NCBI GenBank assembly: GCA_965369815.1 | Contig: CBDUQS010000042.1 | Span: forward strand, 1 to 9,898 | Source: DAOWGG01 sp965369815 | Lineage (GTDB): Bacteria; Patescibacteriota; Gracilibacteria; UM-FILTER-43-11 | DNA: 9,898 nucleotides | Direction of reading: 5' to 3' | Shown: positions 1 to 6,732 of the stretch, piece by piece | Layout: the number at the start of each line of letters is the position of its first letter | Position numbering within the stretch: position 1 is the first letter of the stretch | The notes under the pieces: generated by a model | What the model was told of the DNA's origin: nothing | Database searches by the model: none | What the model saw: the letters and a program-made list of their open reading frames with translations, nothing else | Program-made: the position numbers and the translations under genes

Positions 1-1359
1 GAGAATTATTTCGCTCAACCCAACAGCTACAATCAGATAGCGATGTCTGATCTTCTTAAGAAAAATTTTGTTAATAAAAAGGGGAATCGTATTGATTTTA
101 GGGATAAAATTGTACTTATTGGACCCACTGCCATTGATCTTCAGGATTATTATCTTTCACCTGTGAGCCAGGGGGTTCGTATGCCAGGCGTTGAGATTCA
201 TGCGAATAATATTCAAACTATTATTTCGGGGAAATTCCTTCGAGATCAATCCCGATTGAGCTTATGGATCTTTTTAATGACTTTAATTGTCGTTAATTTA
301 TTTCTTTTCGCAAAACTTCGGGTTCGCTTTGCCATTCCGATTCTCTTAGCGGAACTTTTTGGAGTGGTTCTGGCGGGGATTATGGCTTATGAATCACGAT
401 TGTTTTTAAATGTGATTTACCCTCTCATCACGATTCTCCTTACTTTTATAGGCACTTTTTTGCTTCGCTTTATTTTAGAGCAAAATGAACGTAAATTCAT
501 TGAGGGAGCTTTTGGTCACTACGTGAATAAATCGGTAGTTGATCAGATTTTAAAAGATCCAAAAATGATGGAGCTGGGAGGAGCTAAGCGTGAAGTGACT
601 GCTTTCTTCTCAGACATTGCCGGCTTCACCTCAATTTCCGAAAAAATGGAACCGAGTCAATTGGTTAATTTACTCAATCGATATCTGGATGACATGACAA
701 CGATTATTCTTGATAAGAATGGTACTTTGGATAAGTATGAGGGAGATGCGATTATGGCCTTTTGGGGAGCGCCTCTTCCCATGGAAGACCATGCTAAAAA
801 TGCTTGTTTAGCCGCTTTAGAAAATCAAAAAAAGCTCATTGAGTTCCGACAAGAATGTAAAAAACAGGGTCTTCCTGAAATTCGTATTCGTATCGGCATC
901 AATTCAGGTGAAGCAATTGCGGGGAATATGGGGTCTAAAACTCGTTTTGATTACACTATTATGGGAGACAATGTGAACTTAGCTTCCCGACTGGAGAGCA
1001 TCAACAAGCAATATGACACTGAGCTGATGATTTCAGAGAACACTTATGAGGTTATTAAAGAAGATTTTATATGCCGTGAGCTTGATCAAATTCGAGTGAA
1101 AGGAAAAGAGCACCCTGTTCGTGTTTATGAGCTAATTAGCACAAAAGAGAGTGCAGACTCAGCTAAACAATCTATAATTCAGACTTTTTCTGAAGCATTG
1201 GCTCTTTATCGAAAAAAAGATTTTAATAATGCGATGCAAAAGTTCTCGTCAATTCCCAATGATCCCCCTTCAAAAATATTTGTGGATCGATGTAATGAAT
1301 TTATTAAAAACCCACCCGCAATGGATTGGGATGGGGTGTGGACGTTTGAGGTTAAATAA
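1..1359 (+). CDS. CHASE2-domain class III adenylate cyclase, 5' partial
   Basis: Makes cAMP from ATP at the inner face of the cytoplasmic membrane. The frame is open to the window edge; the Met at 43 is internal, because the 14 upstream codons continue a CHASE2-like segment, so the true start lies outside. Numbering from that Met: the end of a CHASE2 extracytoplasmic sensor (about 1-70, with DKIVLIGPTA and the PGVEIHAN motif at 48-55), three membrane helices (about 73-90, 96-115, 121-143), then the cyclase domain (about 180-365). Visible catalytic residues are metal-binding D191 (FFSDIAGFT) and D235 (KYEGDAIMAFWG), purine-contacting K231 and T305 (YTIMGD), and transition-state N312 and R316 (NLASR). 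A Lys/Thr pair instead of Lys/Asp is the class IIIb pattern, a group that includes bicarbonate-responsive enzymes; responsiveness here is inference. A helical tail (about 375-438) ends with WDGVW, as seen in CHASE2 cyclases. It converges on the DUF3307 gene; a cNMP-binding protein lies 650 bp downstream. Confidence 0.93.
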   Translation, partial: ENYFAQPNSYNQIAMSDLLKKNFVNKKGNRIDFRDKIVLIGPTAIDLQDYYLSPVSQGVRMPGVEIHANNIQTIISGKFLRDQSRLSLWIFLMTLIVVNLFLFAKLRVRFAIPILLAELFGVVLAGIMAYESRLFLNVIYPLITILLTFIGTFLLRFILEQNERKFIEGAFGHYVNKSVVDQILKDPKMMELGGAKREVTAFFSDIAGFTSISEKMEPSQLVNLLNRYLDDMTTIILDKNGTLDKYEGDAIMAFWGAPLPMEDHAKNACLAALENQKKLIEFRQECKKQGLPEIRIRIGINSGEAIAGNMGSKTRFDYTIMGDNVNLASRLESINKQYDTELMISENTYEVIKEDFICRELDQIRVKGKEHPVRVYELISTKESADSAKQSIIQTFSEALALYRKKDFNNAMQKFSSIPNDPPSKIFVDRCNEFIKNPPAMDWDGVWTFEVK

Positions 1360-1365
1360 TTGCAG

Positions 1366-1385
1366 AGAAAATTCATGAATTTTCT
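1366..1385. terminator. Perfect 20-bp palindrome between convergent genes, possible bidirectional terminator
   Basis: The 20 bases are their own reverse complement (AGAAAATTCA and its mirror). As RNA they would form an 8-bp A/U-rich stem with a CATG loop on either strand. The palindrome sits in the 36-bp gap between the cyclase stop (1359) and the stop of the DUF3307 gene (1396), where a shared terminator is expected. The stem is weak and no clean U run follows on either strand, so termination is inferred from position and symmetry only. Confidence 0.4.
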
Positions 1386-1395
1386 GTACATTTAT

Positions 1396-1947
1396 TTAAG
1401 CAATCCAGTAAACTGTAAAAGCAATCACAACAATCAATGCGTTGCGAATCATCATTTTGTAATCTCGCTTGTAAGGCTGTTTTTTTCGCATATTCAAGTA
1501 TGTCCATCGAGACACATCGTAGAAGTATGTGACTAAAGTTAGGATCAAAGCAAAGCTAAGAATCGAATCGTTAAAATAATATTTCAGCCATTCCCCTGGC
1601 CATAGTGGTGCGAGTACTCCCCAGTAAACTACCACCCCCCAAATCACTAATAGGTGAGCGAGCTGATCTGATACATAAAGTAAAAACGGATTCCATTTTG
1701 TGTTTTTCCCCAAATAAATCTTCAACTGGTCTAGGCCTGTATGGGTCACAAAAATAAATAGGATTCCTAACCACACTTTTCCCATATATAAAAAAGGAAT
1801 AGTGAGAATTAATGAAACAACAAAATGAGTGAAGCTATGAATTAAGATACCCAAAGGATGCTTTTGCTTGTACTTTGCCAGCCAATTCCATTGGAAAGGA
1901 TAATCTGCGAGAAAGTGGGCGAGGATGAGATGAAGAAGAATGTTCAT
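1396..1947 (-). CDS. DUF3307 family integral membrane protein
   Basis: Predicted 183-residue membrane protein of the uncharacterised DUF3307 family. Numbering from the Met at 1947: it opens directly with the family's usual start, H6 and the AHFLADYPFQ stretch (H11, D15, Q19), followed by an IHSFTH segment (H37, H41), THTGLDQ (H69, D73) and VSDQLAH (D94, H98). About five hydrophobic helices carry or border these His and Asp residues. An in-frame Met at 1986 would add 13 residues, but those codons are part of a strong hairpin, and homologues normally begin near LLHxxLAH, so 1947 is preferred. It lies downstream of the cNMP-binding gene on the same strand, 66 bp away, and may share its transcript. 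The His/Asp pattern could bind metal, as in other small membrane hydrolase-like families, but no reaction is known for the family and none is claimed here. Confidence 0.8.
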   Translation of the reverse strand: MNILLHLILAHFLADYPFQWNWLAKYKQKHPLGILIHSFTHFVVSLILTIPFLYMGKVWLGILFIFVTHTGLDQLKIYLGKNTKWNPFLLYVSDQLAHLLVIWGVVVYWGVLAPLWPGEWLKYYFNDSILSFALILTLVTYFYDVSRWTYLNMRKKQPYKRDYKMMIRNALIVVIAFTVYWIA

Positions 1948-1953
1948 ATTTTT

Positions 1954-2004
1954 AAGTGCAAGTGCGAGTCTCAGTCCGATGTCCATCGGACCGCACTTGC
2001 ACTT
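1954..2004 (-). promoter_or_regulatory. Bulged 20-bp hairpin just upstream of the DUF3307 start
   Basis: A 13-bp perfect inverted repeat (1954-1966 with 1992-2004, arm CGCACTTGCACTT on the minus strand) encloses a second 7-bp repeat (1974-1980 with 1985-1991) and a 4-nt loop (1981-1984). Only 1967-1973, a 7-nt bulge on one side, is unpaired. In the minus-strand transcript the hairpin begins 9 nt after the stop of the cNMP-binding gene and ends 6 nt before the ATG at 1947. No U run follows, so it is not a standard intrinsic terminator. The bulge TGAGACT is also complementary to AGTCTCA just outside and at the edge of the stem (2004-2010), so a second, exclusive fold is possible. It could control translation, protect an mRNA end, or be a stray mobile palindrome; only the pairing is directly seen. 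Confidence 0.65.
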
Positions 2005-2013
2005 GAGACTAAA

Positions 2014-2406
2014 TTAAGAGATTGCGTTGGCTCGTTTTACAACTTCGTAGCTGACAATAGAGGCGATAGAGCTATTGGTTTCCATCAGATATTTAAAGTC
2101 GTCTTTTGAAAGAGTAAGAAGCTCTACATCGGATACGCTTTTAATAGTGGCATTTCGAGTTTCATCGGATACCAATGCCATTTCTCCAAAAAACTGACCG
2201 TCTTTTAAGAGTGCGAGAATCGTATTATCGCGAAGCACCTGAACCTCACCACGCTTAATGACATACATTACATCTCCCTCGTCTCCTTCATTAAAAAGGA
2301 TGTGATTTTCTGGAAAATACTGCATTTGAATTTTTTCAACAATCTTTTGAAGATCCTCATCGGATAATTCGGCAAAGAATGGAATGTTTTTTAGAATTTC
2401 GATCAT
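2014..2406 (-). CDS. Stand-alone cyclic nucleotide-binding (cNMP/CRP-like) domain protein
   Basis: This 130-residue protein consists of one cyclic nucleotide-binding domain and little else. The N-terminal helix pair (ILKNIPFFAELSDEDLQKI, 4-22) is the classic CRP/PKA-R entry, followed by a beta-roll (about 30-105) with the FNEGDEGDVMYVIKRGEV stretch. The phosphate-binding cassette FGEMALVSDETRNAT (73-87) keeps E75 (ribose contact) and R84 (phosphate contact), spaced as in protein kinase A regulatory subunits, so it should bind cAMP or cGMP. A C-helix (about 101-127) ends the protein; there is no helix-turn-helix, kinase or channel, so it is not a complete transcription regulator. It probably acts by binding a partner. 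The neighbouring cyclase is the obvious source of ligand, an inference from proximity. The ATG at 2404-2406 has no Shine-Dalgarno sequence, but a strong promoter lies about 30 bp upstream. Confidence 0.9.
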   Translation of the reverse strand: MIEILKNIPFFAELSDEDLQKIVEKIQMQYFPENHILFNEGDEGDVMYVIKRGEVQVLRDNTILALLKDGQFFGEMALVSDETRNATIKSVSDVELLTLSKDDFKYLMETNSSIASIVSYEVVKRANAIS

Positions 2407-2436
2407 GATTTTTTATTTTTAGATTTTACAAGAATC

Positions 2437-2466
2437 AGTATAGCAAATTGGATTCCGTATATTCAA
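2437..2466 (-). promoter_or_regulatory. Extended -10 sigma70-type promoter of the cNMP-binding gene
   Basis: On the minus strand a -35 box TTGAAT (2461-2466) is followed after 18 bp by TATACT (2437-2442), and TGC directly precedes the -10, giving an extended -10 element. Transcription would begin near 2430, leaving a leader of about 24 nt before the ATG at 2406. It is the cleanest conventional promoter in the window and probably drives the cNMP-binding gene and possibly the DUF3307 gene behind it. Confidence 0.65.
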
Positions 2467-2496
2467 GGTGGGCTTTTCTTTTTATTCAGCCCCCTC

Positions 2497-3624
2497 TTAC
2501 TGATAATCCGGTTGGGAACGCATTGCTTGCTCCAAAGTAATAATGATTCCATTGGGTTTTTTGACATAAAATTTTAACCCTCTGTGCATGCGCTTTATAT
2601 GCTCAATATATCTTTCGGTAAAAAATTTATTAGTCAGACCTTCAGGGTAATAGGCATTGGCAATCTCCAAAAGCATTTCAATAATCCCTATTGAGCTTTT
2701 TTTACTGATTCCTAAATTCGCAGCTACCGATTTAGCGTTGAGTGGTGTGCTATTGGAAATAGACTGTCTTAATTCATCTTTTAATAACATATTCAGCATT
2801 TCAACCTCGTAGGCATAGGCTGTTGTCTCTTCATTTAAAACAACTGCCCTTTCCCCATCCTCACTCCTTTGGGTAAATATTGCCATGTAATTATCGAATT
2901 TTTCTTTTGTGTCTAGCCCCATTCTTGTGATCGCATCATTACAAGCATGCTTAAGCTCGTGATACACAACCAGCATATCAGCAACATCATCTAAATCTAG
3001 ACTTGGAGAGAGTCTAATAAGCCTCCCAGCAGGAGCGAATTCAGCAATGGTTCCTGCTGTACTTCCTAATCCATAAGAATAATAATGTATATTTTCTTGT
3101 GCAAAGATGCCGTCTCCGTCCGTATCAGCAATTTTTTTTACACGCTCATTATAATTTTTATGCGGATTGGCTTCGTTAATTTTTGCAATAACAAAAGGAG
3201 AGGCCATCTCCTCTCTAAAGTGTTGATCCTCCACCTGTTCTAAAAATGGCTTCACTCTTTGCTCAAGTTTTGCCATTCCAGCTTCTGCCTTCTGAATAAG
3301 GATATTTAAATCCTCAATCGATTCATTGCCTTCTGGGGCAGGATTGAAAGCTTCTTTTTTCCTAGCTGGGGGAGTTTTGTCCTCTTCATCACCCTGAAAT
3401 AATAAATTGATTCCTCCAATGGCTATACCTGCAGTAACGCCTCCTTTAACAAGCAAGCCGATTGCATGGCGCCTAGTAATAGCAATCGATCTATCCAACT
3501 GCTTCTGATCGACCTTCCTTAGAGTCCCTTTGTTTCTCTCAGATTTATTTCTGAGTTTGGTGATTTTTTTCCGAGCCCCAATCACATCAGGCCCACCAGA
3601 AAACATATCTTTAAGAAATTTCAT
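2497..3624 (-). CDS. Putative exported or membrane-anchored HExxH metallopeptidase
   Basis: I do not recognise a named family. The 375-residue protein has a long, strongly basic N-terminus (1-50, rich in Lys/Arg), then TRRHAIGLLVKGG (50-62) leading into a hydrophobic stretch to about 75, which resembles a twin-arginine signal or signal anchor with an unusually long n-region and no clear AxA cleavage site. A helical region (about 101-140) follows. DTDGDG (167-172) looks like an EF-hand-type calcium loop. The probable zinc site is YHELKH (H222, E223, H226), preceded by a hydrophobic helix as in zincins, with NEETTAYAYE (264-273) as a likely source of the third ligand. The C-terminal 100 residues are unassigned. 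Active-site chemistry and export are inferred from motifs; the substrate is unknown. It is divergent from uvrA and resembles the peptidase gene at 6721-7800 in general plan. ATG 3624 follows a short leader without a Shine-Dalgarno sequence. Confidence 0.75.
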   Translation of the reverse strand: MKFLKDMFSGGPDVIGARKKITKLRNKSERNKGTLRKVDQKQLDRSIAITRRHAIGLLVKGGVTAGIAIGGINLLFQGDEEDKTPPARKKEAFNPAPEGNESIEDLNILIQKAEAGMAKLEQRVKPFLEQVEDQHFREEMASPFVIAKINEANPHKNYNERVKKIADTDGDGIFAQENIHYYSYGLGSTAGTIAEFAPAGRLIRLSPSLDLDDVADMLVVYHELKHACNDAITRMGLDTKEKFDNYMAIFTQRSEDGERAVVLNEETTAYAYEVEMLNMLLKDELRQSISNSTPLNAKSVAANLGISKKSSIGIIEMLLEIANAYYPEGLTNKFFTERYIEHIKRMHRGLKFYVKKPNGIIITLEQAMRSQPDYQ

Positions 3625-3647
3625 ATGCAGTTAAAAATGGGGATTAC

Positions 3648-3675
3648 ATTATAATGTATATTATAAATTGTCAAT
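3648..3675 (-). promoter_or_regulatory. TTGACA promoter with AT-rich inverted repeat, upstream of metallopeptidase gene 1
   Basis: On the minus strand a perfect -35 TTGACA (3669-3674) is followed by TATAAT (3648-3653) at 15 bp or TAATGT (3646-3651) at 17 bp. The -10/spacer region is an inverted repeat, TTATAAT-GTAT-ATTATAA (3649-3666), which abuts the 9-mer ATTGTCAAT (3667-3675, plus strand) that covers the -35. The start site would be near 3640, giving a leader of under 20 nt. The same 9-mer and a similar AT-rich inverted repeat precede the second metallopeptidase gene, suggesting common regulation. Confidence 0.55.
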
Positions 3676-3834
3676 ATTGTTCTCGTGCCTGAATGACACC
3701 TGTGCAAACTGGACTTTGACAAAATGATATTACTAATTTCGCCCCGAAGGGCATTGACTTCTTTAAAAAAATATGCAACTCTATGAAAACTGGCTTATTA
3801 ATGCCAATTGCTCCCTCCATAACCCAAAAAAACT

Positions 3835-6732
3835 TTGAAAAAGATCATTGTAAAAGGTGCTCGTGTGCACAATTTAAAAAATATTGATGTTGAAATCCCA
3901 CGAGATCAGCTCGTTGTGATTACAGGTCCGTCTGGATCGGGAAAATCATCGCTGGCTTTCGATACGATTTATGCAGAAGGACAACGTCGTTATGTGGAAA
4001 GTTTGAGCACTTATGCCCGTCAGTTTTTGCAATTGATGGAAAAACCAGATGTCGATTCGATCGACGGTCTTTCTCCTGCTATTTCAATTGATCAGAAAAC
4101 CGCGAGCCGTAACCCTCGCTCTACTGTTGGAACGGTGACGGAAATTTATGATTATCTGCGTTTATTTTTTGCAAAAGTGGGTCGACCTCATTGTCCTAAA
4201 TGTGGAAAAACAATCAGCAAGCAAAGTGCTAGTCAGATTATTGATTTGATTGCCGAAATGACGGAAGGGAAACGTATTATGCTTCTTGCTCCAATGGTGC
4301 ACGATCGGAAGGGGGAACATCACAAAGTTCTTGAGAAAATTAAGAAAGAGGGTTTTGTCCGCTATCGAGCTGACGGCCATGTTTATTCAGTGAACGAGGA
4401 TCTTCAATTGGATCCCAATAAAAAACATACGATTGAGATTATTGTCGATCGTATTGTGGTTCAGAATCTAAAGAGAAGTTTTGTAAAATTGAAATCAGGA
4501 GACGAAATTGAAGAAAAAAATGAAGATCGCTCTCGTCTTTCTGACTCGCTTGAAACTGCCCTTCGATTTGGTGAAGGGGTGGTTAAAATTGTGGATGCGG
4601 ACAGTGGAGAAGAAGAAGTTTTTTCTGAAAACTTTGCTTGTGATGTTTGTGGAATTTCTATTCCCGAAATCCAACCTCGATCTTTCAGCTTTAATTCTCC
4701 TCATGGTGCCTGTCCTGAATGTCATGGATTGGGATCTAAACTTAAAATCAACCCAGACCTTGTAATGCCCAACCCACGTTTGACCATTGCGGAGGGAGCT
4801 ATTATTCCGTGGTCGACCTCCAGCATGCGAATGAACTGGTACACCAACCTTCTACGTGAAGTAGGAAAGAAATATGAATTTGATGTCCATACTCCCGTTG
4901 GAAAGTTGAGTGAAAAGCAAATTGAAGTGATTTTAAATGGTGCTGGCAAAGAAAAATATCAAGCGACTTACACCAGTCAAAATTCAAATTACGAGACTCA
5001 AACCACCTACGAAGGAGTGATTCCCAATTTAGAGCGCCGTTATCATGAATCGGATTCGGATTATGTACGTAGAAACATTGAGCGATTTATGGAAGAATTG
5101 ACTTGTGAACTTTGTGAAGGGAAGCGTCTTCGGCCTGAAATCTTAAGTATCACGGTTGATAAGCAATCGATTTATGATGTGACTGAAATGTCGATTGAGG
5201 AAGCTCGTGTCTTTTTTGAATCCCTACTTCCTGAAAACAATAAAGATAAACTCACTCAATCGGAATACATCATTGGTAAGCTGATTATTCAGGAAGTTAT
5301 TAGCCGTTTACTATTTCTACACAATGTTGGGCTCGCCTATTTAACGCTTAATCGCTCTGCGAACACTCTTTCTGGTGGAGAGGCTCAGCGAATTCGACTG
5401 GCAACTCAAATTGGATCTTCTCTTCAGGGGGTTTTATATGTTTTAGATGAGCCATCTATTGGACTTCATCAGCGCGACAATGCTCGCCTGATCAAAACCA
5501 TGGAGAATTTAAGAAATTTGGGGAATACGGTTTTAGTAGTAGAGCACGATGAGGAAACCATCTCGGCTGCTGATTATGTTTTAGATGTTGGCCCTGCAGC
5601 GGGAAAACATGGTGGAGTTATTATTGCTCAAGGAACTGCGGATGAAATTCGTAAAAATAAAAAATCAATTACAGGTGATTATCTTTCCGGTCGTAAAAAA
5701 ATTGATATCCCAAAAGAACGCCGGAAGGGCAATGGGAAATCTCTAGAAATTATTGGAGCCTCTGAACATAACTTAAAAAATGTTAATGTTAAAATTCCTC
5801 TCAATACCTTTATCGGTGTTACGGGTGTTTCTGGATCTGGGAAGTCATCGTTAATCAACTACGTTCTTTGTCCTGTTTTGAGCACAAAACTCAATCGTGC
5901 AAAACATCGTGCAGGTGCCCATAAAGAAATTAAAGGGGTTGAACATTTGGACAAAATTATTAATATTGATCAATCTCCAATCGGACGTACTCCACGCAGT
6001 AATCCTGCAACCTATACTGGAGTGTTCACCGATATTCGTGAGCTTTACGCTGCGACTACCGAAGCGAAGCTTAGAGGTTATAAAGAAGGACGTTTTAGCT
6101 TTAATGTGAAAGGAGGTCGTTGTGAATCTTGTAAGGGAGATGGAATTGTAAAAATTGAAATGCACTTTCTTCCAGATGTATATGTGCCTTGCGAAATTTG
6201 TAAAGGAAGACGTTACAATGCGGAAGCACTTGAGGTTACCTGGCACGGGAAGAACATTGCTGATGTTTTAGATATGACCGTCGCGGAGGCGCTTGAGTTT
6301 TTTGATGCGATTCCTCAGATCAAAAATAAGCTCAGTACCTTAACTAGCGTGGGGCTCGGCTATATTCACCTTGGTCAAAGTGCCACCACTCTTTCTGGAG
6401 GAGAAGCTCAGCGTGTAAAGCTAGCAACTGAACTCGCTAAGAGATCCACTGGTAAAACAATTTATGTTCTTGATGAACCCACTACTGGTCTGCATTTTGC
6501 CGACGTTAAAAAACTTTTGAGCGTTCTACAAGCCTTGGTTGATAAGGGAAATACAGTGCTAACCATTGAGCATAATCTGGATGTGATTAAATCGGTTGAT
6601 TATGTTATTGATATTGGGCCTGAAGGAGGAAGTGGAGGAGGTGAAATTCTTTGTACTGGAACCCCTGAAGAGGTGGCGAAATGTAAAAAAAGCTATACGG
6701 GGCAGTATTTAGCGAAGATGTTAAAAGCTTAA
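3835..6732 (+). CDS. uvrA: Excinuclease ABC subunit UvrA
   Basis: Damage-recognition ATPase of nucleotide excision repair; as a dimer it scans DNA and loads UvrB. At 965 residues it has the family's usual length and all its elements. ATPase I: Walker A GPSGSGKSS (31-39), signature LSGGEAQR (512-519), Walker B VLYVLDEPS (533-541). ATPase II: Walker A GVSGSGKSS (664-672), LSGGEAQR (853-860), Walker B IYVLDEPTTGLH (876-887). Zinc-module cysteines are C269/C272/C293/C296 and C763/C766/C786/C789, with extra CxxC pairs at 120/123 and 424/427. The start is TTG at 3835: an in-frame TAA lies at 3820-3822 and no other start codon lies between, and the protein begins exactly where homologues do (KKIIVKGARVHNLKNIDVEIP). 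No Shine-Dalgarno sequence or LexA-type box was recognised upstream. It stands alone, without uvrB or uvrC, between two metallopeptidase genes, and its last 12 bp overlap the opposing gene. Confidence 0.98.
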   Translation: MKKIIVKGARVHNLKNIDVEIPRDQLVVITGPSGSGKSSLAFDTIYAEGQRRYVESLSTYARQFLQLMEKPDVDSIDGLSPAISIDQKTASRNPRSTVGTVTEIYDYLRLFFAKVGRPHCPKCGKTISKQSASQIIDLIAEMTEGKRIMLLAPMVHDRKGEHHKVLEKIKKEGFVRYRADGHVYSVNEDLQLDPNKKHTIEIIVDRIVVQNLKRSFVKLKSGDEIEEKNEDRSRLSDSLETALRFGEGVVKIVDADSGEEEVFSENFACDVCGISIPEIQPRSFSFNSPHGACPECHGLGSKLKINPDLVMPNPRLTIAEGAIIPWSTSSMRMNWYTNLLREVGKKYEFDVHTPVGKLSEKQIEVILNGAGKEKYQATYTSQNSNYETQTTYEGVIPNLERRYHESDSDYVRRNIERFMEELTCELCEGKRLRPEILSITVDKQSIYDVTEMSIEEARVFFESLLPENNKDKLTQSEYIIGKLIIQEVISRLLFLHNVGLAYLTLNRSANTLSGGEAQRIRLATQIGSSLQGVLYVLDEPSIGLHQRDNARLIKTMENLRNLGNTVLVVEHDEETISAADYVLDVGPAAGKHGGVIIAQGTADEIRKNKKSITGDYLSGRKKIDIPKERRKGNGKSLEIIGASEHNLKNVNVKIPLNTFIGVTGVSGSGKSSLINYVLCPVLSTKLNRAKHRAGAHKEIKGVEHLDKIINIDQSPIGRTPRSNPATYTGVFTDIRELYAATTEAKLRGYKEGRFSFNVKGGRCESCKGDGIVKIEMHFLPDVYVPCEICKGRRYNAEALEVTWHGKNIADVLDMTVAEALEFFDAIPQIKNKLSTLTSVGLGYIHLGQSATTLSGGEAQRVKLATELAKRSTGKTIYVLDEPTTGLHFADVKKLLSVLQALVDKGNTVLTIEHNLDVIKSVDYVIDIGPEGGSGGGEILCTGTPEEVAKCKKSYTGQYLAKMLKA

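Noticed and set aside
1948..1986. Upstream start (ATG 1984-1986) adding 13 residues to the DUF3307 protein
   Set aside because: These codons are made from one arm and the loop of the strong hairpin, and the extension precedes the usual family N-terminus.
1858..2109. Plus-strand open frame of 83 codons over the DUF3307/cNMP junction
   Set aside because: It is antisense to two well-supported genes and to the hairpin, with no recognisable protein features.
2014..2406. A complete CRP/FNR-type transcription regulator
   Set aside because: The protein stops after the C-helix; there is no helix-turn-helix, and the TAA is followed by the hairpin rather than by a frameshifted DNA-binding domain.
2470..2492. 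Possible terminator after metallopeptidase 1 (GGGCT/AGCCC with 13-nt loop)
   Set aside because: Only 5 bp, a large loop and no U run on the minus strand; it also almost touches the next promoter.
3676..3834. uvrA promoter candidates (TTGACA 3716-3721, TTGACT 3754-3759) and a small GCCC-CGAA-GGGC hairpin (3741-3752)
   Set aside because: Neither -35 has a credible -10 at 16-18 bp, no LexA-type operator is visible, and a 4-bp stem is not enough to call an RNA element; the uvrA promoter stays unassigned.
5851..6246. Minus-strand open frame of 131 codons inside uvrA
   Set aside because: It is fully antisense to conserved UvrA sequence, including the second zinc module, and looks like a reverse-frame shadow.
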